NCBI GenBank assembly: GCA_019423635.1 | Contig: JAHZBA010000005.1 | Coordinates: forward strand, 73,689 to 107,390 | DNA from: Clostridiales bacterium | GTDB lineage: Bacteria > Bacillota > Clostridia > Oscillospirales > Oscillospiraceae | DNA length: 33,702 bases | Direction of reading: 5' to 3' | Shown here: positions 22,897 to 30,902 of the stretch, in pieces | Layout: each line of letters opens with the position of its first letter | How positions within the stretch are numbered: the first letter of the stretch is position 1 | Program-made: the position numbers and the translations under genes | The notes under the pieces: generated by a model | What the model was told of the DNA's origin: nothing | The model's database searches: none | Seen by the model: the letters and a program-made list of their open reading frames with translations, nothing else

Positions 22897-22932
22897 AACC
22901 GCCCGGACGTCCTTTGCGGCGTCCGGGCGGTT
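22897..22932. other. 13-bp hairpin after mnmA, without a T-run
   Basis: AACCGCCCGGACG (22897-22909) pairs with its inverse at 22920-22932. No T-rich tract follows on either strand, so it may stabilise the RNA 3' end or be a weak terminator. Confidence 0.4.
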
Positions 22933-22964
22933 CAACGGGAAAGGCGGCGGCCGCGCATCGGCGG

Positions 22965-23042
22965 TCACCGGTCGCTGGCAAGCCAGCAGTCCTGGAAGAT
23001 CAGATCGTCAATATCCCCCGGGGGGAGCGTATGTTCTTTCAT
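22965..23042 (-). CDS. Possible 25-residue small protein
   Basis: This short reverse-strand frame has a canonical ribosome site, AGGAGG, six bases before its ATG at 23042, in an otherwise gene-free stretch. The product starts MKEHTLPPGDIDDL, is acidic in the middle, has one Cys and ends LASDR. A TATACT-like -10 lies about 30 bases upstream, without a good -35. I recognise no family. It could also be the end of a decayed gene. Confidence 0.4.
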   Translation of the reverse strand: MKEHTLPPGDIDDLIFQDCWLASDR

Positions 23043-23202
23043 AACAGCCTCCTGTTTTCGCATTTCTCCAGTATATGCGCCGGAGGCAAAAAGATGCACA
23101 GAAACATCGGCCAGATGGGTGGGACCTCTCTGGCCCGGCAGGACGAGGTGCGCGCAGAGAGCCTCTGCGGATTTTCCTCCTGTGTGCTCCATGAACCCCA
23201 CC

Positions 23203-23248
23203 GCACCAAAAAGAGAGACACGCCTTAGCGTGTCTCTCTTTTTGGTGC
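23203..23248 (-). terminator. 21-bp perfect terminator stem overlapping the tRNA-Leu 3' end
   Basis: Bases 23203-23223 and 23228-23248 are perfect reverse complements around a four-base loop. On the reverse strand the stem begins in the GCACC of tRNA-Leu(CAG) and its distal arm ends in CTCTCTTTTTGG, giving the T-run. Confidence 0.85.
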
Positions 23249-23330
23249 GCGAGGCGGGACTTGAACCCGCACGTCCGTAAAGGACACTAGAACCTGAATC
23301 TAGCGAGTCTGCCAATTCCACCACTCGCGC
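23243..23330 (-). tRNA. tRNA-Leu (anticodon CAG)
   Basis: This class II tRNA has acceptor arms GCGCGAG/CTCGCGC, discriminator A and an encoded CCA (23245-23243). The anticodon stem-loop is CTAGA-TTCAGGT-TCTAG, with the anticodon at 23296-23294. It also has a long variable arm (TGTCCTTTACGGACG) and a T-arm GCGGG-TTCAAGT-CCCGC. It is the second gene of a two-tRNA transcript. Confidence 0.95.
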
Positions 23331-23361
23331 ATAGCGTGGTTGGTCTCCTCAAGGGAGGACC

Positions 23362-23447
23362 TGGTGCGGCTGACGGGACTTGAACCCACACGTCGATTTG
23401 ACACCAGCACCTCAAGCTGGCCTGTCTACCAGTTCCAGCACAGCCGC
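23362..23447 (-). tRNA. tRNA-Leu (anticodon GAG)
   Basis: This class II tRNA has acceptor arms GCGGCTG/CAGCCGC, discriminator A and an encoded CCA. Its anticodon stem-loop is CCAGC-TTGAGGT-GCTGG, with the anticodon at 23413-23411, and it has a long variable arm. It is the first gene after the promoter, 31 bases ahead of tRNA-Leu(CAG). Confidence 0.95.
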
Positions 23448-23482
23448 AGATTTGTGTATCCCCTGGAAAAGACTGCTTGATC

Positions 23483-23511
23483 ATTATAGCGAGAAATGCC
23501 CGCTTTGTCAA
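23483..23511 (-). promoter_or_regulatory. Perfect-consensus promoter of the tRNA-Leu pair
   Basis: On the reverse strand TTGACA (23511-23506) and TATAAT (23488-23483) are spaced by exactly 17 bases. Confidence 0.93.
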
Positions 23512-23532
23512 CCCATAATTTTTGCTTTTTCG

Positions 23533-23568
23533 AAAAAATTTCCCCTGCCGGAGGAAACCCGGCAGGGG
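23533..23568 (-). terminator. Intrinsic terminator after citrate synthase
   Basis: On the reverse strand CCCCTGCCGG pairs with CCGGCAGGGG, followed by AAATTTTTTC. It separates citrate synthase from the tRNA promoter. Confidence 0.85.
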
Positions 23569-23576
23569 AGGGAGAT

Positions 23577-24962
23577 TCAGCGTTTTTCCATCGGGATGTA
23601 GGAGCGGGTTTCCTCCACGCACTCGTAGCGGGGCCGGATCAGCTTGCCGCCGGAGGACAGCTCCTCCATCCGGTGGGCGCTCCAGCCGGCAATTCTGGCC
23701 ACGGCGAACAGCGGGGTATACAGCTCCATGGGCAGGCCCAGCATCTCGTAGACGAAGCCGCTGTAGAAGTCGATATTGGTGGAGATGGCCTCCCGGCCCT
23801 GGCGCTCCAGCAAAAGCCGCTTGCCCACCTTCTCCACGTTGGTGTACAGCGCCATCTCCCGCTCCCGCTGCTTTTCCGCCGCAAGACGCCGCACGTATTC
23901 CCGGAAGACCTCGCAGCGGGGATCGGATTTCGTGTAGACGGCGTGGCCGAGACCATAGATCAGTCCGGTGTGGTCAAAGGCATCCTTGTCCAGCATCCGC
24001 GTCAGATATCCGGCAACCTCCTGCTCATCCTGCCAGTTCCGCACGTGGACCTTGATGTCGGCCATCATCTCCATGACCTTGCTGTTGGCGCCGCCGTGGC
24101 GGGGGCCCTTCAGGGCGGCCATGGCCGCCGCAATGGCGGAGTAGGTGTCCGTGCCGGAGGAGGTGACCACGTGGTTGGTGAAGGTGGAGTTGTTGCCGCC
24201 GCCGTGGTCGGCGTGGAGCACCAGCGCCACATCCAGTACCCGGGCCTCCAGCTTCGTGTAGCCCCGGTCCTCCCGCAGCATCCGCAGGAAGTTCTCGGCG
24301 GTGGAGAGGGCCGGCTGGGGCACATGGATGAAGAGGCTCTCCCCCTGGCTGTACCGCCAGGCCTGGTAGGCGTAGATCGCCAGCACCGGCATGTTGGCGG
24401 TGAGCTGGAGGTTCTGCCGCAGGACGTTTTCCAGCGTGATGTCGTTGGGCTTGTCGTCGTAGCAGAAGAGCGTCAAAATAGCCCGCTGCATGGTGTTCAT
24501 CAGATCTTTCGGAGGCGTCTTCATGATGACGTCCCGGAAGAAGTTGGTGGGCAGCGTCCGGTAGGAGGCCAGCTGGACGCAGAAGTCCTGGAGCTGCTCC
24601 TTATTGGGCAGCTCCCCGAAGAGGAGCAGGTACGCCGTCTCCTCAAAGGCGAAACGTCCCCGCTGGGCGGAGCCCCGGACGATTTCCCGGCAGTCGATCC
24701 CCCGGTAGTACAAAACGCCGTCGGCCGGGCGGATGTGCTCCCCGTCCGGGCCGGAGGAGACGCGGTAGGACTGGATCTCCGCCACGCGGGTCAGGCCCGT
24801 CAGAACGCCGCGGCCGTCCTCGTCCCGGAGCCCCCGCTTGACGTTGTACTCCCGGTACAGCTGCGGGTCGATGTAGTTCTTCTTCTCCCACTGCTCCTTT
24901 AAGGCCAGCAGGGCAGGGGTGATCTCACAGTAGGCGTTTTCACGGTTTTCATTCCAGATCAT
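23577..24962 (-). CDS. gltA: Citrate synthase
   Basis: The start at 24962 follows AAAGGAG by about six bases, giving 461 residues; the longer upstream frame is not used. It condenses acetyl-CoA and oxaloacetate. The catalytic triad is visible: His289 in GPRHGGAN, His340 in GLGHAVYTKSDPR and Asp398 in NIDFYSG. The HADHGGGNNSTF helix is also present at about 250-261. A 2-methylcitrate synthase cannot be excluded by eye, but no methylcitrate genes are near. It is a single gene with its own promoter and terminator, probably feeding glutamate synthesis in an anaerobe. Confidence 0.93.
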   Translation of the reverse strand: MIWNENRENAYCEITPALLALKEQWEKKNYIDPQLYREYNVKRGLRDEDGRGVLTGLTRVAEIQSYRVSSGPDGEHIRPADGVLYYRGIDCREIVRGSAQRGRFAFEETAYLLLFGELPNKEQLQDFCVQLASYRTLPTNFFRDVIMKTPPKDLMNTMQRAILTLFCYDDKPNDITLENVLRQNLQLTANMPVLAIYAYQAWRYSQGESLFIHVPQPALSTAENFLRMLREDRGYTKLEARVLDVALVLHADHGGGNNSTFTNHVVTSSGTDTYSAIAAAMAALKGPRHGGANSKVMEMMADIKVHVRNWQDEQEVAGYLTRMLDKDAFDHTGLIYGLGHAVYTKSDPRCEVFREYVRRLAAEKQREREMALYTNVEKVGKRLLLERQGREAISTNIDFYSGFVYEMLGLPMELYTPLFAVARIAGWSAHRMEELSSGGKLIRPRYECVEETRSYIPMEKR

Positions 24963-24999
24963 AGGCTGCTCCTTTCCAGACAGGTTCCACGATGGTGCA

Positions 25000-25028
25000 A
25001 TATTATCATAGATATCCTTCATATTCAA
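25000..25028 (-). promoter_or_regulatory. Probable promoter of citrate synthase
   Basis: On the reverse strand TTGAAT (25028-25023) and TAATAT (25005-25000) are spaced by 17 bases, in an AT-rich stretch ahead of the start at 24962. Confidence 0.6.
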
Positions 25029-25114
25029 GGGGGAAATATAAAAATATTCCCAGAAATTTACGTAATTTTGCATAAAAAATATTTTATCCTGCATTTTAAA
25101 GGGCGGCCTTTGGC

Positions 25115-25147
25115 AAAAGCGGCGCCGTTCCGGTCGAACGGCGCCGC
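25115..25147 (-). terminator. Intrinsic terminator after the sirtuin gene
   Basis: An 11-bp stem (GCGGCGCCGTT at 25119-25129 with 25137-25147) is followed on the reverse strand by a short TTTT. Confidence 0.7.
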
Positions 25148-25181
25148 AGATGGGGTTCGGATTTGTCAGAACTTACAAAAA

Positions 25182-25898
25182 TTACAGCTGGGCCAGAACC
25201 TGTCCGATGGGATCGGTGATGACCAGTCCGGCGTTCAGATCCTGTCCCACGGCGGATTTGTTGATCAAAACCAGATCCTGCCCGCCGTAGTAGTGGATCA
25301 GCCCGGCGGCGGGCCAGACGTTCAGGGAGGTTCCCCCGATGATCAGCAGGTCGGACTCCGACAGGGCCTGGACGGAGCGGTTCAGGAGCTCCTGATCCAG
25401 TCCCTCCTCATAGAGGACCACGTCGGGCTTGATGATCCCGCCGCAGGTGCAGCGGGGGACGCCGGTGGTGTTCAGAATGTGATGGAGATCATAGAATTTC
25501 CCGCAGTGCTCGCAGTGGTTGCGGTGGACACTGCCGTGGAGCTCCAGGACGTTTTTGCTGCCGGCGGCCTGATGGAGCCCGTCGATATTCTGGGTGATGA
25601 CGGCGGTGAGCTTTCCCTCCGCCTCCCACTGGGCAAGCTTTTTGTGGGCGTCGTTGGGCCGGGCGTCGGGGGCCAGGAGCTTGGCCCGGTAGAAGCGGAA
25701 AAATTCTTCGGGGTTGCTTTTATAAAAGGTATGGCTTAAAATCGTCTCAGGCGGATATTTCCATTCCTGGTGATATAACCCGCCGGTGCTGCGGAAATCC
25801 GGGATGCCGGACTCCGTGCTGACCCCGGCCCCGCCGAAGAAGACGATGCGCCGGGCGTGGTCCACCAGGTTCTTGAGCTGCTTCACTGCGTCGGTCAT
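25182..25898 (-). CDS. cobB: NAD-dependent protein deacylase (sirtuin, Sir2/CobB family)
   Basis: This 238-residue protein consists of the sirtuin core only. The NAD-binding elements are GAGVS (23-27), GIPDFRS (31-37) and TQNIDGLH (102-109). The catalytic base is His121 in LELHGS, and a zinc site is formed by Cys129, Cys132, Cys150 and Cys152. It removes acetyl or longer acyl groups from lysines in the cytoplasm. The start follows an AGGAG site eight bases upstream. It forms a reverse-strand pair with the next small gene, but the 120-base gap and a hairpin between them make an operon uncertain. Confidence 0.94.
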   Translation of the reverse strand: MTDAVKQLKNLVDHARRIVFFGGAGVSTESGIPDFRSTGGLYHQEWKYPPETILSHTFYKSNPEEFFRFYRAKLLAPDARPNDAHKKLAQWEAEGKLTAVITQNIDGLHQAAGSKNVLELHGSVHRNHCEHCGKFYDLHHILNTTGVPRCTCGGIIKPDVVLYEEGLDQELLNRSVQALSESDLLIIGGTSLNVWPAAGLIHYYGGQDLVLINKSAVGQDLNAGLVITDPIGQVLAQL

Positions 25899-26019
25899 GG
25901 TAAGCGCTCCTCTCTCAATGTTATCTCAATGTTGGATGTTTGGAAGGTACAGATGGACGTCTATTGATCTCCCGCGCCGCGGGAGGTCCGGATTCGTTTG
26001 GCGTGAACGGGAGATGCGC

Positions 26020-26349
26020 TCAGGTCTGGTAGGCGTCCCTGCTCACCGGGTGGAGCTCGACCTCCCAGAACGCAAAGGGCGGGTCCGCTTTGTAGTCCGG
26101 GTCAAAGTAGCACCGGATGTACTGGGCGGCCCGGTGTTCGCAGTGGGCGTAGTTCCGGACGCTTCCGTCCTCATCCAGCTCCAGGTTGTTCATAAAAATG
26201 GCAAAGGCCTGCTCTGCGAAGGAGCTTTCCTCTTTCAAAATTTCACCGATGTAGTCAATGTCATCCAAGAGCGGATGGCCCAGGGTTCCGTGCGCAAACC
26301 AGTAGGCGAACTGCCGGACTGCGCCGCTTATATATGTGTTGACTTTCAT
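26020..26349 (-). CDS. Conserved-looking hypothetical protein, no family recognised
   Basis: This soluble acidic protein has 109 residues from ATG 26349; three in-frame ATGs further upstream (26355, 26364, 26370) are possible and no clear ribosome site decides. It has an aromatic helix RQFAYWFAHGTLGHP, an acidic helix, then LELDEDGSVRNYAHCEHRAAQYIRCYFDPDY and a closing FAFWEVELHP. The mix of well-formed helices and the codon use suggest a real gene. I do not recognise the function. It is transcribed away from the ArsC-like gene. Confidence 0.6.
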   Translation of the reverse strand: MKVNTYISGAVRQFAYWFAHGTLGHPLLDDIDYIGEILKEESSFAEQAFAIFMNNLELDEDGSVRNYAHCEHRAAQYIRCYFDPDYKADPPFAFWEVELHPVSRDAYQT

Positions 26350-26477
26350 TCCCATGCCCCCCATAATCAAATGATTGAAAACGCGGCCGCTCGATCCGGT
26401 CTTGTGACGGCAGGCGCTGGCGAAAGCCTGTTTTGGCAGCCGGCGCGGACGCTGCGGACTACTCAGGAGGATTTTCT

Positions 26478-26813
26478 ATGAACATTCAGATTTTCGGCTC
26501 CTCCAAGTCCTTCGACACCAGGAAGGCGGAGCGGTGGTTCAAGGAGCGCCGCATCAAATACCAGTACATTGATGTTCCCTCAAAGGGATTATCGCCCCGG
26601 GAGTACCAGTCTGTCAAGCAGAAAGTGGGCTTTGAGGCCCTGGTGAACACGAAATGCCGGGCCTATGAGGCGCTGTACATGCCCTACATCACCCCGGAGG
26701 CTCAGGAGGAGAAGCTCCTGGAGCACCCGGAGCTGTTCCAGACGCCCATCGTCCGCAACGGCAGAGAGGCCACGGTGGGCTATTGTCCGGAAATTTGGGC
26801 AAAATGGCAGTAA
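26478..26813 (+). CDS. ArsC/Spx-like thioredoxin-fold protein lacking the active-site cysteine
   Basis: The ATG at 26478 follows AGGAGGA by about seven bases, giving 111 residues. The pattern (MNIQIFG..K.FDTRKAERWFKERRIKYQYID...; late TPIVRNG) is that of the ArsC-like arsenate reductase family. The N-terminal redox cysteine of that family is Ser11 here (G-S-S-K-S-F). The remaining cysteines, Cys60 and Cys103, are not at the usual active-site position. It is therefore unlikely to be a standard arsenate reductase. There are no arsenic genes near. A regulatory or binding role is possible. Confidence 0.78.
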   Translation: MNIQIFGSSKSFDTRKAERWFKERRIKYQYIDVPSKGLSPREYQSVKQKVGFEALVNTKCRAYEALYMPYITPEAQEEKLLEHPELFQTPIVRNGREATVGYCPEIWAKWQ

Positions 26814-26900
26814 ACAGGCGGGAAACCGGCGCTGGCCGAGATCTGCGCCCTTTTTCCGCCGGTCCGGGCGAGTCAAAAAAGACAGGGAGGTGAAAGCCTC

Positions 26901-27749
26901 GTGGAGTTCCATCTTCCCCGCAGCCGCTTTCTGCGCGGAATCTATCTCATGGTCCGGCGGTATCTCCGGCACAATGTGGCGATTCAGAGCGCCGCGCTGG
27001 CGTTCTACCTGCTGTTTATGATCTTCCCCTTCCTGATCTTTTTCAGCGCCCTGCTGGGCCTTTTGCAGCTGGATGTGGCGGGGATTCTCCTGGCCCTGGA
27101 GGAGATTCTGCCCCGGGACGTGGTGGGCTTGATCGGAATGTATCTGAACTATGTGCGCAGCGCCCCCAGTCCCCACCTGCTGTTTTTCGGGCTGTTCTTC
27201 TCCATCTATTTCCCCATGCGGGCCACCAATACCCTCATGCGGGCCGTGCGGACGGCCTACCATCTGGGCCCGCCCCGGGAGACCTTCTCCCATCTTCTGA
27301 AGACGCTGCTGTACACAGTGCTGCTGATTGTCACCATCGCTCTGAGTTTGGCGCTGATGACCGTGGGAGAGCACCTGCTGGGCTATGCGGTGGAGCATCT
27401 CCGCCTGCCGGCCTTTTTCGCTGAGACCTGGACCCGGCTGCGGTTCCCGGCGGTGGCGGCGGTGTGCTTCTTCGCCCTGTTTTTCCTCTACGCCCTGGCC
27501 CAGGATGCCCGCCAGCCCTGGCGGAACATCTGGCCGGGGACTCTGGCCGCCCTGGCGGCCTGGATGGGGCTGAGCTGGCTGTACGCCTTCTATGTGGACA
27601 ACGTGGCCAATTACTCCCTGGTGTATGGCTCCATCGGTACGGTGATTGCCCTTTTGATCTGGCTGAACATGAGCGCCGTGGTGCTGATTATGGGGGCGGA
27701 GCTCAACGGCACCATCATCAGCCTGCGGCGGGACCGGGAGGCGGTTTGA
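26901..27749 (+). CDS. YihY/BrkB-family inner membrane protein
   Basis: This 282-residue integral membrane protein starts with GTG at 26901, ten bases after GGGAGG; no in-frame ATG fits. It has about six membrane segments. The family marks are the N-terminal helix NVAIQSAALAFYLLFMIFPFLIF and the C-terminal segment YGSIGTVIALLIWLNMSAVVLIMGAELN. The family was once called RNase BN by mistake. Its function is unsettled (transport or envelope role). It is about 90 bases behind the ArsC-like gene on the same strand. Confidence 0.9.
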   Translation: MEFHLPRSRFLRGIYLMVRRYLRHNVAIQSAALAFYLLFMIFPFLIFFSALLGLLQLDVAGILLALEEILPRDVVGLIGMYLNYVRSAPSPHLLFFGLFFSIYFPMRATNTLMRAVRTAYHLGPPRETFSHLLKTLLYTVLLIVTIALSLALMTVGEHLLGYAVEHLRLPAFFAETWTRLRFPAVAAVCFFALFFLYALAQDARQPWRNIWPGTLAALAAWMGLSWLYAFYVDNVANYSLVYGSIGTVIALLIWLNMSAVVLIMGAELNGTIISLRRDREAV

Positions 27750-27819
27750 TCGCCGGGGCCGGCCCCTGCCGCCTGACGGGCGGATGCGGGAACCTTTTTG
27801 GAATCCTGCCCCGCACCTC

Positions 27820-27848
27820 TTTACGTTCTCTCAAAAAGCGCGCATATT
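27820..27848 (+). promoter_or_regulatory. Possible promoter of the aminopeptidase cluster
   Basis: TTTACG and CATATT are spaced by 17 bases and lie 25-55 bases before the start codon. Confidence 0.5.
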
Positions 27849-27874
27849 GATACCAAACTGGAAAGGATGATTTC

Positions 27875-29107
27875 ATGGAAGAGAGATTACAGGAATACGC
27901 CCGGCTGCTGGTCCGGGTGGGCCTGAATGTCCAAAAGGGCCAGCGGATGGTGATCTCCGCCCCGGTGGAGTGCGCCGCCTTTGCCCGGCTCTGCGCCCGG
28001 GAGGCCTACGGCGCCGGCTGCTGCGAGGTGGTCATGAACTGGAACGACGACGCCATGACCCGTATGAAGTACCTCCACGCCGGCGAGGAGGTCTTTGACC
28101 ACGTGCCCCTGTGGCGGCGGCACTTTTTCAACGACTACGCCCTGGAGGGCACGGCATATCTGGCCATCTCCGCCAGCGACCCGGAGAATCTCAAGGGGGT
28201 GGACTCCCGGCGGATTATCCGGGCCCAGCAGGCCAGCGGCAAGGCCCTCAGGGACTTTGACCGGCTCCAGATGTGCGGAGGCTTTCCCTGGTGCATCGCC
28301 TCCATCCCCATCCCCAGCTGGGCGGTGCGGGTCTTCCCGGACATGGGGGACGAGGAGGCGGTGGAGGCCCTGTGGGACGCCATCTTCGCCGCCGTCCGCA
28401 TCACCGGCGACGGCAAAGCCGTGGAGCGCTGGCAGGACCATCTGGCCACGCTTCACCGGCGGGTGGACCGGCTGAATGCCCTGCGGTTCCGGTCCCTGCA
28501 CTATAAGAACGCCCTGGGCACGGACCTGACGGTGGAGCTGCCGGAGGGCCATATCTGGGAGGCGGGGAACGACGTGACCCTCTCCGGGCAGGAGTATATC
28601 GCCAACATCCCCACGGAGGAGATCTTCACCGCCCCCCTGAAAACCGGGGCCAACGGCGTGGTGATGGCCTCCATGCCCCTGGTCCACGACGGAAACGTCA
28701 TCGAGAATATCCGCTTTGTGGTGAAGGACGGCAGGATTGTAGAGGCCACGGCCCGCCTGGGAGAGGAGACCATCCGGGCCGCCATCTCCGTGGACGAGGG
28801 CGCCGCCTATTTCGGCGAGGTGGCCCTGGTGCCCTATGACAGCCCCATCTCCAACTCGGGGCTGCTGTTCTACAACACCCTCTTTGACGAGAATGCCGCC
28901 TGCCACATCGCCTTCGGCGAGGCCTACCCCTGTCTGGAGGGCGGCCAGCAGATGACCAAGGAGGAGCTGAAGGCCCGGGGCCTCAACGACTCCATCACCC
29001 ATGTGGACTTCATGATCGGCACGCCGGATCTCTCCATTGTGGGCACCACCCAAGACGGGCGGGAGATTCCGGTGTTCCTCGACGGCAATTTCGCGCCGGA
29101 ACTTTGA
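27875..29107 (+). CDS. M29-family aminopeptidase (AmpS/PepS-like)
   Basis: This 410-residue cytoplasmic metallopeptidase removes N-terminal residues from peptides. The probable metal ligands of the M29 family are visible in order: Glu249 in PTEEIF, Glu315 in YFGEVALVP, His344 in ACHIAFG, then His376 and Asp378 in THVDFMIG. The N-terminal half has the typical LVRVGLNVQKGQ...V start. The start lies eight bases after GGAAAGGA. It is the first gene of a three-gene run with the carbonic-anhydrase-like and AI-2E-like genes. Confidence 0.93.
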   Translation: MEERLQEYARLLVRVGLNVQKGQRMVISAPVECAAFARLCAREAYGAGCCEVVMNWNDDAMTRMKYLHAGEEVFDHVPLWRRHFFNDYALEGTAYLAISASDPENLKGVDSRRIIRAQQASGKALRDFDRLQMCGGFPWCIASIPIPSWAVRVFPDMGDEEAVEALWDAIFAAVRITGDGKAVERWQDHLATLHRRVDRLNALRFRSLHYKNALGTDLTVELPEGHIWEAGNDVTLSGQEYIANIPTEEIFTAPLKTGANGVVMASMPLVHDGNVIENIRFVVKDGRIVEATARLGEETIRAAISVDEGAAYFGEVALVPYDSPISNSGLLFYNTLFDENAACHIAFGEAYPCLEGGQQMTKEELKARGLNDSITHVDFMIGTPDLSIVGTTQDGREIPVFLDGNFAPEL

Positions 29108-29178
29108 GCGTCCTTCAGGGCGGAGGGACTGACCGGCAGAGGCGTCCCCCGCCGACTTCATACAAAAGGAGAACGATT

Positions 29179-29667
29179 ATGACATATCAACTGAAAAAGA
29201 CCGATGAGAATGTGGTGATCTGTGAGGGTGCCGTGGTGACGGAGGAGCATGTGACCCTGGGCCGGGGCGTGAACGTGTGGTATCACGCCGTGCTCCGGGG
29301 CGATGAGGGCGAAATCGTCATCGGCGAGGACACCAACATTCAGGAGGGAGCCCTGCTGCACGCGGCGACGGTGGTGGGCCGGGGCTGTACCGTGGGCCAC
29401 CACGCCATTCTCCACGGCTGCACCATCGGCGACAACACCCTCATTGGCATGGGGGCCATTGTGCTCAACGGCGCGAGGATCGGGGACGACTGCCTGGTGG
29501 GCGCCGGGGCCCTGGTCACCGGCAAGATGGACGCCCCGGCGGGGTCCATGATCCTGGGCAGCCCCGCCAAGGTGGTGCGGGCACTGACGGAGGCGGAGAT
29601 CGAGGAGAACCGGGTCTCCGCCCGGGAGTACCTGGAGTTTGCGGAGCAGTACCGCCAAAACCACTGA
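29179..29667 (+). CDS. Gamma-carbonic-anhydrase-like hexapeptide-repeat protein
   Basis: The ATG at 29179 follows AAAGGAGA and gives 162 residues. The body is a left-handed beta-helix of hexapeptide repeats with the probable zinc histidines His61 (LLH), His74 and His79 (GHHAILHG), closing with GSPAKVVRALTEAEI and a C-terminal helix. This matches YrdA/PaaY-type proteins related to the Cam carbonic anhydrase. Whether it hydrates CO2 is not certain from sequence. It lies 70 bases after the aminopeptidase and 12 bases before the next gene. Confidence 0.9.
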   Translation: MTYQLKKTDENVVICEGAVVTEEHVTLGRGVNVWYHAVLRGDEGEIVIGEDTNIQEGALLHAATVVGRGCTVGHHAILHGCTIGDNTLIGMGAIVLNGARIGDDCLVGAGALVTGKMDAPAGSMILGSPAKVVRALTEAEIEENRVSAREYLEFAEQYRQNH

Positions 29668-29679
29668 CCGGAGGAACCT

Positions 29680-30846
29680 ATGGAACGGCAGAAAATCAAG
29701 GACCTGCTGGTGGTGGTCTGCGGGGGGATTGCCTTCTACTGCGCCCTGCAGAACCTGGGTGCCGTCTTTTTGGCACTGCGGTGGCTGCTGGGGGTCATCA
29801 GCCCCTTCCTGCTGGGCGGAGCCATCGCGTTTGTGCTGAACGTGCCCATGCGGGCCATAGAACGGCACCTGAACCTCACGGGGCGGCGGGCGGCCCGGCT
29901 GCGCCGGCCTCTGGCCCTGGTGCTGACCCTGGCGGCGGTGATCGGGGTACTGGCCCTGGCCTCCGGCGTCATCGGCCCCGGCGTTGCGGAGGCGGTTCTG
30001 TCCATTGCCCGGCAGATCCCCGGGGCGCTGGAGCGGGTGCAGCGGGAGGTGGAGAGCCTCAGCGGCTACCTGCCTTTGCTGCAGGAGCTGGCGGGGAACC
30101 TGGAGATTGACTGGCAGGCGCTGTCCCAGAAGGCCATTGCCCTGGTGCAGAGCTGGGGCAGCGCGCTGCTGTCCACCGGCGGCGGAATGATCGGCGGGGT
30201 CATCAGCGGCGTCAGCACCTTTGTGATCGGGCTGATCTTCTCGTTTTACATCCTTTTGCAGAAGGAGGCCCTGGCCCGCCAGGGGCGGCAGGTGCTCTAT
30301 GCCCTTCTGCCCGCCAGGGGCGCGGACCGCTGCCTGGAGATCCTGCGGCTGGCGGGCCGGACCTTCTCCAGCTTCCTCTCCGGCCAGTGCCTGGAGGCCT
30401 GCATCCTGGGGGCGCTGTTTGTGGTGTCCATGACCATCTTTCGGATGCCCTATGCCCTGCTGGTGGGGGTCCTCATTGCCCTGACGGCCCTGATCCCCAT
30501 CGTGGGGGCCTTCATCGGCTGCGCGGTGGGGGCGCTGCTGATCGCCGTCACAGACCCCTGGAAGGCGCTGATGTTTATCGTCCTCTTCCTGGTGCTCCAG
30601 CAGGTGGAGGGGAATCTGATCTACCCCCATGTGGTGGGCTCCTCCGTGGGTCTGCCGTCCATCTGGGTGCTGGCGGCGGTGACCCTGGGCGGCAGCCTCA
30701 TGGGCATTGCCGGGATGCTGTTTTTCATCCCGCTGTGCTCGGTGCTGTACGCCCTCTTCCGGGATTTTGTAAAGAACCGCCTCCGGCAGCGGGCGGTCCC
30801 TGTCAGTAAATGGCGGGACCCGCCGCCGGACCCGAGGCGAAAATAG
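29680..30846 (+). CDS. AI-2E family (PerM/TqsA-like) transporter
   Basis: This 388-residue membrane protein has about seven or eight segments. Two near the N-terminus (LLVVVCGGIAFYCALQ, LLGVISPFLLGGAIAFVLNVP) carry the family's FLLGGAIAF motif. A soluble helical stretch follows at about 90-165, and a C-terminal group holds LIALTALIPIVGAFIGCAVGALL and LQQVEGNLIYPHVVGSSVGLPSIWVL, which is diagnostic. Proteins of this family export small molecules or ions; only some act on autoinducer-2. It starts 12 bases after the carbonic-anhydrase-like gene, so the two are co-transcribed. Confidence 0.92.
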   Translation: MERQKIKDLLVVVCGGIAFYCALQNLGAVFLALRWLLGVISPFLLGGAIAFVLNVPMRAIERHLNLTGRRAARLRRPLALVLTLAAVIGVLALASGVIGPGVAEAVLSIARQIPGALERVQREVESLSGYLPLLQELAGNLEIDWQALSQKAIALVQSWGSALLSTGGGMIGGVISGVSTFVIGLIFSFYILLQKEALARQGRQVLYALLPARGADRCLEILRLAGRTFSSFLSGQCLEACILGALFVVSMTIFRMPYALLVGVLIALTALIPIVGAFIGCAVGALLIAVTDPWKALMFIVLFLVLQQVEGNLIYPHVVGSSVGLPSIWVLAAVTLGGSLMGIAGMLFFIPLCSVLYALFRDFVKNRLRQRAVPVSKWRDPPPDPRRK

Positions 30847-30853
30847 CGGCAGG

Positions 30854-30886
30854 GGACCTCCGGAGTTTCCGGAGGTCCTTTCCTGT
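30854..30886 (+). terminator. Intrinsic terminator after the AI-2E gene
   Basis: GGACCTCCGGA pairs with TCCGGAGGTCC around GTT, followed by TTTCCTGTTTTTT. Confidence 0.88.
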
Positions 30887-30902
30887 TTTTTGACTTTTCC
30901 TC

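Noticed and set aside
22897..22932. Hairpin after mnmA read as an intrinsic terminator
   Set aside because: The stem is strong but neither strand has a T-run after it, so I list it only as a hairpin.
20834..22981. 715-codon reverse-strand open frame
   Set aside because: It runs antisense through the kinase-like gene, a terminator, the leader and mnmA; not plausible as a gene.
23496..24902. 468-codon forward open frame
   Set aside because: It is antisense to citrate synthase, which has catalytic residues, a ribosome site and a promoter on the other strand.
25913..25934. Tandem TCTCAATGTT repeat upstream of the sirtuin gene
   Set aside because: There are only two short copies, with no dyad and no relation to promoter elements; probably chance or slippage.
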